Source: Saccopteryx bilineata (lineage: Eukaryota > Chordata > Mammalia > Chiroptera > Emballonuridae). From it: a stretch of DNA of 64,000 nucleotides. A model generated the notes under the pieces. The model worked only from the letters and a program-made list of their open reading frames with translations, had not been told where the DNA came from and did no database searches. Below are positions 31,839 through 45,100 of the stretch, piece after piece. The position numbers were made by a program, and so were the translations under genes. The stretch's first letter is position 1, and each line of letters begins with the position of its first letter. Location of the stretch: assembly GCF_036850765.1 (NCBI RefSeq), contig NC_089498.1:70410305-70474304 (forward strand), written 5' to 3'.

Positions 31839-34800
31839 CTGAAGAAAACAAAATGACGAATTAAGATTGTTTACACCCTTTTTAATTAACAGAACATAGA
31901 CACCTCTTATTACAAGCTCTAGAATCCTCCGAGGTCAATGTAAAGAATAAATTTCTTCACCTGTCCATGTTACTGCCCAGCCAACCTGGTTGTTTGAGGA
32001 CTGAGGGGTCACAGATGAATTCAATCCAAAAACACCCAGCTCCACGTCTTCCCTCCCTGAGCTACTTCCTCTCTCACCTCCTGTAATGTCCCAGACACAC
32101 CCAACCATAGCTTCTGCCCTGCTCTCTCTAGGAGTAAGCAAGGACATATGAGAAGACAGACACACGAACTAGATGTCTAAGAAGACAAAGAGCGTGGTCT
32201 TGGCCCTCCTAAGAAGGCCCCATCTTTCCAGATCTGAGGAAGACAAAGGCAGTTCATTCACTTGCGGTTATCAAGCAGCCACATGTATCAGATGACACGG
32301 CCTTAACCTTCCTGGAGCTCAGTGCTTAGGGGAGTAACTAGTCTTACCTAAGAAAGATCAGCTACCCTCCTATCCCCAAATCATCCTCATACAAGCCTAC
32401 CCTCCCACTAAGGAAGACCTTTAACCCTTTAGGGTCAGACTCCTATTTTGATTATTAGGGCTGTGTAGCCTCCACTGTCTGAAATTTATTTTCTCTGCCC
32501 CTGAGCAATATATTAATCACCAGGGGATTTGGTTCAAAAGCAATTTGTTTGATTCAGTCCCGTGACTAGCAAGAGGAGTAAGAAAGCTTACTGATCATTC
32601 AGTCAAAACTGTCACACCATAAGTAAATTATCTGGGCCAAAGTTACATAGCTAGTTAATTGGGCACTTATTGTACTAGAAGTGTGTCTGTGTGTTGGGTG
32701 GGACAAAGGTGGAAGAGATAGAATCACTCAGAGTCCGAAAGACCCGTGTAACAGACTTTAATGAAAGAAAACCTGCAGATGTTTGGGCTAGAGCAGGGGT
32801 CGGGAACCATTTTGGCTGAGAGAGCCATGAACGCCACATATTTTAAAATGTAATTCCGTGAGAGCCATACAACGACTATTTACGTTACGCATTATCCAAT
32901 AAAAATTTGGTGTTGTCCCGGAGGACAGCTGTGATTGGCTCCAGCCACCCGCAACCATGAACATGAGTGGTAGGAAATGAATGGATTGTAATACATGAGA
33001 ATGTTTTATATTTTTTAACGTTATTATTTTTTTTATTAAATATTTGTCTGCGAGCCAGATGAAAAAGAGCCATAGGTTCCCGACCCCTGGGTTAGAGGAT
33101 ATTTTGAGAGTTCAGGGTGAAGGAATTTAAAAGCCTTTCATTTTCACGTGGGTGATACATAACATTTTATTATATCTTCAAGTGGATAGTACTTAGGAGA
33201 AGGAATACTAGCTTAAGGTTAGGCAATTCTTTTTTATTGAAAAAGAGCTGTCTTACCGTGCATATCTTTCTTCCCCAGTTGCTGGGACCAGTAGCTGCTG
33301 AGAACAGTATGTGCAGACCCTCAAAGGAAATGAAAAGTTATGATACAATCACAAAGCAAACTAGGGTGACTTTGTGGTAAATTATAAGCAATTGCAATCA
33401 ACTATCCAGTTTGACCAAACCTTGACTTCCTCATTATGTTGTCAGGGCTACAGCAGAGTGTGAAATTATGAATGGAGACAGAAAGGAGGACTTAGCATTT
33501 ATGGATAAGCTCCTCCAAATGATGCACTTGCTATTTTACACTTTTTTTTTTTTTAAGTGAGAGAGAGAGAAAGAAGAGAGAGACAGGGGCACACAGGCTA
33601 GAAGGGAGAAATAAGAAGCATCAATTATTTTTTGTAGCATCTTAGTTGTTCATTGATTGCTTTCTCATATGTTCCCTTGACCGGAGGCTACAACAGAGCA
33701 AGTGACCCCTTGCTCAAGCCAGCTACCTTGAGCTTCAAGCCAGCAACCTTTGGGTTCAAGCCAGCGACCATGGGGTCATGTCTATGATCCCACACTCAAG
33801 CTGATGGGCCTGCACCCAAGCTGGCAACCTCGGGGTTTCAAACCTGAGTCCTCAGCATCCAGGCTGATGCTCTATCCACTGAACCACTGCCTGGTCAGGC
33901 ATGTTTTACACCAGGGGTCCCCAAACTACAGCCCGCAGGCCACATGTGGCCCCTTGAGGCCATTTATCCGGCCCCCGCCATACTTCCGGAAGGGGCACCT
34001 CTTTCATTGGTGGTCAGTGAGAGGAGCATAGTTCCCATTGAAATAATGGTCAGTTTGTTGATTTAAATTTACTTGTTCTTTATTTTAAATATTGTATTTG
34101 TTTCCGTTTTGTTTTTTTTACTTTAAAATAAGATATGTGCAGTGTGCATAGGGATTTGTTCATAGTTTTTTTTTTATAGTCTGGCCCTCCAACGGTCTGA
34201 GGGACAGTGAACTGGCCCCCTATGTAAAAAGTTTGGGGACCCCTGGTTTACACTTTCTGAAGGCTGTATTAAACTGCAAGTTTTAATTCTTGTCCTGCCT
34301 ACAGTTCAGTCCTTCATATAAATCTACATCTTTCAAGGAGAAATATCTGCTTATTACTAGGACGCACATGAAAGGAAAGGTGGGAACTCTGCCAAAATGT
34401 CAAGTTTTCCACCAAGCTCATATTCCCAGACTCTTGGTGGCAAAAGAACTTTCTCTCAGTGAGGTATTTTTTCACATGATTGTACCCTAGGTTTAGATCA
34501 GAGACTCGGTAGTAAAATGAAGAAACAAACTGTAAAGTAATAACTGTTAGAAAAACTTTAAGGGAGAAAAGATATGGGGTTGGAAAAGGCCTCTCCTTCA
34601 GGAAGACTTACTGAAGGTTATGGGAGGTCCACATAGTGTGACCAACTATCCCAGTTTGCCTGAGATTGGCCCGGGTTGAGCATTGAAGGTCCTATATGCT
34701 GAAAAATCCCTCAGTCTGAAGTAAACTGCGATGGATGGTCATAACTGTGCAAAGACTTTTCCACTCTAAAAAGTCATTATTCCAAGGGGAAAAAATTTGC

Positions 34801-37800
34801 ACTCTGTGCCAATTAAAATCTTTATAAAGCAGCTGTGCATGGATAAATCCACTCAGAACTTTTCCATGGGGGAGGGGTTGAATCGGACTATGTGGAAGTC
34901 ATTTGGGCATTTTCCTGAGTCTTTAAAAGCGCTTGCTTACTGAGCTTTGAATTTCACATGTTTTGTTCCTCAGACAGTAACTAATTCAAGGTTCTGAAAC
35001 CATCTGAGCCCCTCATTCTGACCAGAACAGGAGCCTGGAAGTGTCTGCCCAGCCTCCCTCTTCCCCGGCCCCGCCCCGTCCACCAGCCTCCTCTATTAGG
35101 CCTTGCCCTCTTTCGCTGCTCAGCCCATTCTTCTCAAGAGGATGAAAGTAGGGTGGTTTCCATTCTTGCCCATCCTGAATCTCATACCTCTGCTTCTGGC
35201 TGGTAGAAGATCTTGAATACCCTGTTCCCAAACTCATCCTACTTTGGAGGTAGTTTGGGGAAAGGTGGAGGGGAGGAAAAGAAACATGATTGTGGCCTGA
35301 CCTGTGGTGGCGCAGTGGATAAAGCATCAACCTGGAAACGCTGAGGTTGCCGGTTCAAAACCCTGAGTTTGCCTGGTCAAGGCACATATGGGAGTTGATG
35401 CTTTCTGCTCCTCCCCCCCTTCTCTCTCTCTGTCTCTCTCTCTCTCTCTCTCTCCCCTCTCTAAAATGAATAAATAAAATCTAAAAAAAAAAAAGAAAGA
35501 AAGAAACATTATTGTTATCCCTGTTTCCCACTTGAAGGCCAGGAATTTATCCTTCAAACAAAATCTAGATGTCAATAATCATGCAGGATGGTCACTGAAA
35601 AGGACAAAAGACATCAGTCCCTGAATTTTACAAATGGCAGATCTGGAAGTGTTTGCTCAGGTAGCCATTTTCATGGTTATTATTAAAACATCTAATAGTT
35701 ATCAGGCACTTATCATGGGTCAGGCACTGTGATAAGTACTTAACTCGAATTGGGTTTACATAACCCTATATTTTATAGATGAGAGAACGGAAACTTTTAA
35801 AAGTTAAGCCATTTGGCCCTGGCCGGTTGGCTCAGCGGTAGAGCGTCGGCCTAGCGTGCGGAGGACCCGGGTTCGATTCCCGGCCAGGGCACACAGGAGA
35901 AGCGCCCATTTGCTTCTCCACCCCTCCGCCGCACTTTCCTCTCTGTCTCTCTCTTCCCCTCCCGCAGCTAAGGCTCCATTGGAGCAGAGATGGCCCGGGC
36001 GCTGGGGATGGCTCTGTGGCCTCTGCCTCAGGCGCTAGAGTGGCTCTGGTCGCAATATGGCGACGCCCAGGATGGGCAGAGCATCGCCCCCTGGTGGGCA
36101 GAGCGTGCCCCTGGTGGGCGTGCCGGGTGGATCCCGGTCGGGCGCATGCGGGAGTCTGTCTGACTGTCTCTCCCCGTTTCCAGCTTCAGAAAAATGAAAA
36201 AAAAAAAAAAAAAAAAAGTTAAGCCATTTGCCCAAGGTCAACAGCTAGGAAGCTAGGATGCAAACCCAGGCTGTCTAACACTATGATGTAACCCTGCTGT
36301 ACTGCTTCTTTTTTTTCTTTTCTTTGTTTTAGCGAGAGAGACAGACAGATAAGAAGGAAGAGATAAGCATCAACTTGTAGTTGCAGCACCTTAGTTGCTC
36401 ATTGATTTGCTTTCTCATACGTGCCTCGACTGGGGGCTCCAGCTGAGCCAGTGATCCCTTGCTCAAGCCAGAGACTTTGGCCTCAAGCCAGCGACCTTGG
36501 GCTTTAAGCCAGCAACCTTTGGGCTCAAACCAGAGATTATGGGGTCATGTCTATGATCCCACCCTCAAGCCTGCAACCCAGTGCTCAAGCTGGTGAGCCC
36601 ATGCTCAAGCTGGTGACCTCAGGGCTTCGAACCTGGGTCCTCAGCATCCCAGTTGGATGCTCTATCCACAGAACCACCACCTGGTCAGGCATGTACTGCT
36701 TCTTTTTCTTTTTTTCAGGTGAGAGGAGGGGTGATTGTGAGGCAGACTCCTGCATGCAGCCTGACCACAGATCCACCCGGCAAACCCATCTAGGGTCTAT
36801 GCTAGATTACCAAGCTATTTTTAGTGCCTGAGGCTCATGTGCTCTAACAGAGCTATCCTCAGTCCCCAGGCCACACTTGAACCAAATGAGCCACTGGCTA
36901 CAGGAGGGGAAGAGGGAGAGAAGAGAGATAGGAAAGGGAGGGCGGGGAGAAGCAGATGGTCACTTCTCCTGTGTGCCCTGACCGGGAATCAAACCCAGAA
37001 TGTCCATACGCCACACCCACACTCTATCCACTGGCCAGGGCTGTACCGCTTCTTTAATTCTTTGTTTCTCACATGAGATGTCAGTAAAGGGATGAGGGAA
37101 GGGAGATAGGGAAACAATGGTAGCTCAAAAATCCAAGCCACCCAAAAGGTCACATGAAGGGCACTTAAACTGCTATTTGTTACCCTCCCCCTCCCTTGTA
37201 TAACCCTCCCCAGGACCCAAGTCAAAAAGTACCTGTTACAGGGTCTTCTGCCACACCAACCCATGGTGCAAAATATCTGGAGTAAAAGTCAAATGTTTGG
37301 TTCTGCCCATCAGGCTCTCCTTTGAGGGTGAGAATGAGTCCCCTCACCTTTCCTGTGTTCTCTACTTGCAGCAAATTCTGTGTGTTCACTTTCAGGTTCT
37401 CCAGAAACGACCTTGTTCATAAAGGGGATGGATTAGGACAAATCACCCACTATACCCACAGACCACCCACTACAGGGTGTGGCTTGCCCAAGAGATCAGG
37501 AGGATGGGAGGGAAGAGCAAGTGGAATATTTTCCTGAGAACGAAACCTTCTGGCTGCATCAAATCATGCTTTACTGAACACAGCACAACCAGACCAAGCC
37601 AGAGGTATAAATCTGGGTGCTTGGCCCCCTCCAAAGTGCTGATAAAGCCAAAAATCTTACTCACCTGTCATAAGTATCACTGAGTCGAACAAGGAGCTTT
37701 CGGGTGTCTGGAGAATAGCAGATGTCCTGGACCAGCGTGTCACCTATGGCAGTCTGTGAAGACAGACCAAAAACTTTTCAGGAATGTGCCCTGGGTCAAG

Positions 37801-40800
37801 TCCTTGATCCCTCATATAGAACCAAAGGTAGACATTATTCACAGGTGTTAATACATGCCTAAACACACAACTCTTTCAAATGGGTATTTTCCCCACAGAT
37901 CAGAAGAAAGTCTTAGAGAGGCCAGAGTCAGGTGCGCACACACACACCATTTGACCCACTTCTGAGGAGCCTTGGAATCAGCATTTTGAATCACTACTGT
38001 CTTCTGTCTTTTGAGATGAGGGGAGCCCCATGCCCAGCTCTTAGAGTTGTTGTGGAGATTAAATAAAATAATATATGTGAAGTTCCTGCAGCAAAAACTA
38101 GAACATTTTACATGACAAGGACTTGGGTCTGGTAGTTTGATCAGACTTACAAACTAGAAGACTCATCTTAATACTGCTTTGCTTGGCAAGCACTCTTTTC
38201 CCTTAGTTTATATGCTATGCTACAGATCAATAACAGCAACATTTTCTAAAGATGTCTTGATTTACCCTTTATGTAAGACTGCACAACCTGACCAGGTAGT
38301 GGCGCAGTGGATAGAGCGTCGAACTGGGATGTAGAGAACCCAGGTTCAAGACGCCGAGGTCTCCAGCTTGAGTGCGGGCTCATCTGGTTTGAGCTAAGCT
38401 CACCAGCTTGAACCCAAGGTCCCTGGCTCAAGCAAGGGGTTACTTGGTCTACTGAAGGCCCACGGTCAAGGCACGTATGAGAAAGCAATTAATGAACAAT
38501 TAAGGTGTTGCAATGTGCAATGAAAAACTAATGATTGATGCTTCTCATCTCTCTCTGTTCCTGTCTGTCTGTCCCTATCTCTCTCTCTCTCTCTCTGTCC
38601 CTGTAAAAAAAAAAAAAAAATCTCATAAGACTGCACACACTGTAAGCTCGTTCATTTCCAGTAACACTGTTCGGCTTGTTTGTTGGCCTGGGGTGCTAAA
38701 GGAGATAATAAGGGGACAAAAGACCCTACAAGCACTACCACTGGCTGCCAACAGGGCAGATGACAATGGTGATAATATAGTAGTTGTCTGGCAGCCATTA
38801 GGTGGTTTCAGGTTTTCTAACTCTATTTAGGGACTGAAATGCATCAGGTCCCAAGGCCAAGACTTCCTCGCCCCCCGCCTTGGGTGGTGCCTGGGCTGTC
38901 TGTCTCTGTGACCACAGCTAACCAGTGTCCCTCTCTCTAGAAATGAGAACACCAGTAGCTGGGTCCCATCTGCTCTCCGGGACCTTTCAGTCTCTCTGAA
39001 GGGTCATCTAGCCCTTCTCTTTGTGGATTCTTATGTGATTTGAAAGTTTAATTCTCAGCTGGGAACCTTATTGCCAGTTTCTAGGAACACAAAATGACAA
39101 CACTCGATAAATGATAAATAACCCTTTGTCATTACCGTTTTACAAATGCTGACCCTGAGGCTCAGAAGGGTCAGGCAAAGTTCTTTCTACCGCAAGCAAG
39201 ATAAAAAGAACCCTGAATAGTTTCCATTTTCCTGTTAACATGCTTAAAGCAGTTCTCCCCACTCTACCATGGAAGCTAATATTGACAATGAAGAGTAGGG
39301 AAGCCTAACCAGGTGTGTTGCAGTGGCTAGAGCGTCAGACTGGGACGCAGAGGACCCAGGTTCGAGACCCTGAGGTCTCCAGCTTGAGTGCGAGTTCATC
39401 TGGTTTAAGCAAAGCTCACCAGCTTGAGCCCAACCAAGATCACTGGTTTGAACAAGGGGTCACTTGGTCTGCTGTAGCCCCCCCCCCCGTCAAAGCACAT
39501 ATGAGAAAGCAATCAATGAACAACTAAGGTGCCTCAATGAAGAATTGATGCTTCTTATCTCTCTCCCTTCCTGTCTGTCCCTATCTGTCCCTCTCTCTGT
39601 CTCTCTCTGTCAATGTTATAAAAAAAAATCAAATCTCAAATACACTGTTCACTATTCATCCAAGCTTAGATTGGAACATTAATAATGGCAGCAGGCCTAT
39701 CTTTTGGGATCAAATGGTACTGAATCTTTGTGTTTAAACAATAGCAACTGTTCAAATTACATGAGCTCAGGATTGAGCTCAGGATTCTTTTCACTAACCT
39801 TTATCAAGTCCTTTACTTCATGGAAGTCCTAGATGGGGAAAAAGACAGAACCATTGTAAAACAGGCAAGCTGTGTCACTTGTACACAATTTATTAATTAG
39901 AAAGAGCTGACCTGGGGGTGCGCTGGATAAAGAGGCAAGTCCAGGACAATACGGTCCTCTGCTTTTCTGGCCTTTAGTTCCCCACTCAGTGTGACAAAGG
40001 TCAGAGTGCTATTCACATTTTCTGGCAAAAAAAAAATCTTATTTGTTCAATCAGAAAACTGTTTGAAAAAGAATCAAGAAATAGGAAGATAAACTTCGTT
40101 CTGTGTTTTTGCGGGTCTGTTTCAGTCACCACTGTGTTGTCTCGGGTTCTCTGGCAGAGCTGTCCTTTCTTGCTGGGGTGCCCAGGTTTGGTTTGCTGGG
40201 GTCTGCCCTGGGGAAAACCCTCACTAGATTCTAACTGGAGAACCAAGAACATGACTGATTAAACTTGGCACCATACTGCAAGCCTTCAAATTCCAGATCC
40301 TTACTGCTTCCTGGCTGTACCCTTGAGCAAATCATTTAACTTCTTTAAATCTTAATGTCCTCATCAATAAAAGGGGGTAATAATTAAATCTATACTAAAA
40401 AAAATAGAGTAATAATTAAGCCTACCTCATAGGGATGCTATGTTTTCTTGTTTTCTTGTTGTTTTTTTTAATTCAGTGAGAGGAGGGGAAGCAGAGAGAC
40501 AGACTCCCACCTGCACCCTGACCCAACCGGGATCCATCTGGCAAGCCAACTAGGGGGCAGTGCTCTATCCAGCTGGGACATTGCTCCATTGCTCAGCAAC
40601 CGAGCTCTTCTTAGCACCTGAGGCAGAAGCCATGGAGCCATCCTTAGCACCCAAGGCCAACTCTCTCCAATCGAGCCTTGGTTTCAGGACAGGAAGAGAG
40701 AGAGAGAGAAACAAGAGGAGGAGGGATGGAGAAGCAGATGGGTGCTTCTCCTGTGTGTCTTGACCAGGAATTGAACCCAGGACATCCACATGCCAGGCTG

Positions 40801-40969
40801 ACACTACCACTGAGCCAATCAGCCAGGGCCAGATGCTATGTTTTCTAATGTGATTTTAAAATACCAACCTACGGCCTTGGCTGGATAACTCAGTTGCTTA
40901 GAGCAGCGTCCTGAAGCACAGATGTTGTTTGATACCAGTCAGGGCACAGACAGGAACAGATCAGTGTTC

Positions 40970-41001
<32 letters not shown>

Positions 41002-42091
41002 TTCTTCTCTCGCTAAAATCAATAAAATAAGCATTAAAATTTTTTTTTAAATATCAACCTACAATAACTATAGAATTATAATCTCTACTAGTCTAAAATA
41101 TCCCAAGGGGATGACAACTAGATCATATAAGTTATGAACAATAATCTGACTTGAACAAATCTTTACTAAACCAAGCTATACAAAAAATTTGGAATTAAAG
41201 ATTGCACTCTCTCTTTCTGCCTCTCTTTCTCTCTCTCAAAAAAAAATTGGACTATATAAATGCTGATATGTTATCAGCCCTCCCTCTATGTTAACTCATA
41301 CAACGTGAGTCACTTATCTGACTTCAATGTACACAACATTTTTAATGACAACAAAGATTTGTGACATAATTTTTTTGCTTCCCTAATATTTCTGTAAAAC
41401 TTAACCATATCTCAAAGGTGAAGAAATTTGGTATTGCTTATTAACTTTCACTGAGAATAAAATTTATAGAAACCTCCCTCTCTCTCTCTCTCTAAAATTA
41501 ATAAAAAAATAAATAATAAAAAAGCCTGCCCTGTGGTGGCACAGTGGATAAAGTGTCAACCTGGCATGCTGAGGTCACCAGTTCAAAACCCTGGGCTTTC
41601 CTGATCAAAGCACAAATGGGAGTTGATGCTTCATCCTCCTCCCCCCCCTTTCTTTCCTCTTTCTCTCTTCTCTCTAAAATTAATAAAAGTAAGTAAGTAT
41701 ATATATTCTGAAACCCAAAGTTTAATTTTCTCATTATAATTGATGTAAGACATTATTATCTACAAAGCACTTCTTCATACCTTATCTTCTCTAACCTTAA
41801 AACCAGTCTGGGAGAGGGGGGGCCTTACCAGGCAGGGTGCATTGGATAGAGTATCGGCCTGGGATGGTGAAGACCCAGGTTGGAAACCCCAAGGTCACCA
41901 GCTTGAGCGTAGGATCATAGACATGACCCCAAGGTCGCTGGCTTGAGCCCACGCTTGCTGGCTTGAGCAAGGGGTCACTGACTTGGCTGGAGCCCCCCAG
42001 TCAAGGCACATATGAGAAGCAATCAATGAACAACTAAGGTTCCATAAGGAAGAGTTGATGCTTCTCATCTATCTCCCTTCCTGACTGTCTA

Positions 42092-42124
<33 letters not shown>

Positions 42125-45100
42125 TGCTAAAAAAAAAGAAAAAAGAAAGAAAAAAACAGTCTGGGGGATCTGTGAGTTATCATTACAAGCCTCAGCCTCA
42201 TACCAACCAATGTGAGATTTTCAAATCCAAGGTCAGTAAAACCTATTTTTCAAGACTTGAGTTCCTAAACACTATTTCATGATGTTTGCTTGCCTTCATT
42301 CTATGCTCCACTCCACTGAAACCAAAATTATCTTTTTTAAATGCATAATGGATTACATTCTAGAGGTGCCTTGGCTTAACTCTCAGTGTCCTCTCCTGCC
42401 AGTCCCGCTCTGGTCGTACAGACTGTGCCTCTGGGCTTTGCAGGCGCTGCTGCCTCAGCCAGGATTGCTCTGCCCTCCACTCTAGCTCTTTGCACAGACA
42501 GCCTCCTATTCCTGAGCCTGAAGGCGCCCTTCTCCAGTGGATGCTGTTGCTCTGAGTCTCACACCTCCACCTCAGGGCCAGCACGAGGTGAGGCAAGAAG
42601 GTGTGGAGACACATTTAAGGAGCCACCCCCGCTCAGGTGGAACCTGAGACCTGGGTGGTCTCACCCTTCACCCAGCCCTGGCCCAGCTGCTGACTGAGTT
42701 CTCAGCTAAGTACTGCTGGGGCACTTGCCTTTGGCTGAACAGAGCTACTTCAGAGCTACTTTAACCAAATTCTCACTGCTTTTCTGGGCGGGCATTGGTG
42801 ACTGGTCAGGGGCGGGGTGGGGGTGGGGATTGAGGCCTGAACCTCTGCTTCTATTCAGACCTACACTGCTTGAAGGATCTTCACAGGGTCAGATTTCCTG
42901 TGGATTTGGCCTAGGCCTTACTTTGTTGTTACTACTTTACAGTTTAACTTCTCCCTCTGTTCATCCTTTTCTTTACTCCCCTACCAAAACTGATCCCAGG
43001 AACACTGCCCCCCAGTCCTGCCAGCATGCAGATGTCACAGAACCTGCGTCCTGTTGGAATGTGCCCTGTAACACCTTCCCTTACTATCCCCATCTGAAGT
43101 AATTCCCCAAAGAACCCCCTTTCTAACTTCCCACTTCTGACAGTTGACCTCTGTCATATTGTCCTTCTATTTCCTTGTTTAACTCTGTTTGTTGTCTATA
43201 CTTATTCGTGGCTGCACCCTGCTCCAATTTTAGTCCATTTCCAAGCCTCTCTCCTCTGCCCCATTCCCACAAAGCCCTGGTCTTTATTGTATAAATGCAG
43301 CTTAGAGGAGAGCTGGTGGGATCAAGGTGCTGCATCCTGTCCTCACAAGGTAAATGTATGTAAGTTGGGCACATGAATCTTTAAAATTCAGAGTAAAGAA
43401 ATTCTTGTTGTAAAATGAATTTCAATGTGGACGGGGATATCTTGGGGCAAAGTGTACCTTTTGTTCCCTGATATCATGTGTGACATCTGTTCTGCCTTGT
43501 GAGCTCCCCTCCACAGAGACTTCCTAGTTAAAATAAAATGGCATCTTGGCCCTGGCTGGTTGGCTCAGTGGTAGAGCGTCGGCCTGGTGTGCAGAGGTCC
43601 TGGGTTCGATTCCTGGCCAGGGCACACAGGAGAAGCGCCCATCTGCTTCTCCACCCCTCCCCCTCTCCTTCTTCTCTGTCTCTCTCTTCCGCTCCCGCAG
43701 CCGAGGCTCCGCAAAGATGGCCCGGGCGCTGGGGATGGCTCCTTGGCCTCTGCCTCAGGCGCTAGAGTGGCTCTAGTCGCAACAGAGTGACACCCGGGAG
43801 GGGCAGAGCATCGCCCCCTGGTGGGCAGAGCATCGCCCCTGGTGGGCGTGCCGGGTGGATCCCGGTCGGGCGCATGCGGGAGTCTGTCTGACTGTCTCTC
43901 CCCATTTCAAGCTTCAGAAAAATACAAAAAAATAAAAATAAAAATAAAAAAATAATAAAATGGCATTCTAGGGAACCATGCCCATCGCTCTCCAACATGC
44001 CTGGACATACTCAGAAAAGCCAAAGTTCTTTAAGGTTCCTGTTTTTGTTCCTGGGTAATATATTGCATAAAATAAACTCTGTAATGTCTTATACTGGTCA
44101 CTTGGTTCGTTGGAAAGAGTACAGAAATTTAAAAATATATTTGCTTGGAAATGCTGAGGTCGCCGGTTCGAAACTCTGGGCTTGCTTGGTCAAGGCACAT
44201 ATGGGAGTTGATGCTTCCAGCTCCTCCCCCCTTCTCTCTCTCTCTCTCTCTCTGTCTCTCTCCCTCTCTCTCTCCTCTCTAAAAATGAATAAATAAAATA
44301 AAAATAAATAAATAAAAATATATTTGCTAAGTGATAGGTTCATTTTCTTAAAAACAAAACAAAAAAACACATTATGTACTTATTTTATGAAACAGCACCG
44401 CTGCAGAAGCCAGGGTAGCGTGGCCACAGAGGGGGACCTCACTCGCTGGGGTAAACCACCTTAATCCAAAGCAGGAACCTTCAGAGAAAGATAAACCAAA
44501 GAGAGACAAGAACATTCCCAAATTAGTGGCAAACTTTTCACATTCTTACCCTTTTCTAAATATCTAATTGCTGAAACTTGCGAAAGGAGGAGTGAACTGT
44601 AAGCATGCATCCTAGGACTCCCTGGTCCTAGATCTGGGGCGGAAACATTCAAATTGACCAGCCCCACTTCCCCAGATTAATTGAAAGTCAAATCCGAATC
44701 TCTCCCTCTCTCTCCTGTCTGCATGCAAAAAGCAAGTCGGCATGCCCTTTAAATATCACTCCCCCACCAGAAAAGCAGCTTCTGGTATCATTCAAGATGG
44801 TTTTGAAAAATGCTTGTTTACTTTGTGTAAAGTTGTCAGTTGGTTGCAGTTTTCGGATAAAAGCAGTTTCTGAGAGGTTCATTTCCCGTGCGATTTTTTG
44901 ATGCATGTCTTCATCCAATTTCTAAATTAGAAACAAAAGGTTATTGAGACTCCAGAAACATAAATCAGCAACTGCCATTAGTTAATAACACAGTTTATTA
45001 ATATTAAAACTCACATGCTTAAAAGGAAAAATTGCTAAGGAGTTTAGGCACTTTTATAAAGATTGTTTTTCAGAAATCCATGCTCGAGCACTGTATGAAG

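Noticed and set aside
44688..44821. Extended PBLD exon 2 by read-through
   Set aside because: The frame stays open past the donor but similarity to PBLD stops exactly at the gtaaac donor and resumes at exon 3.
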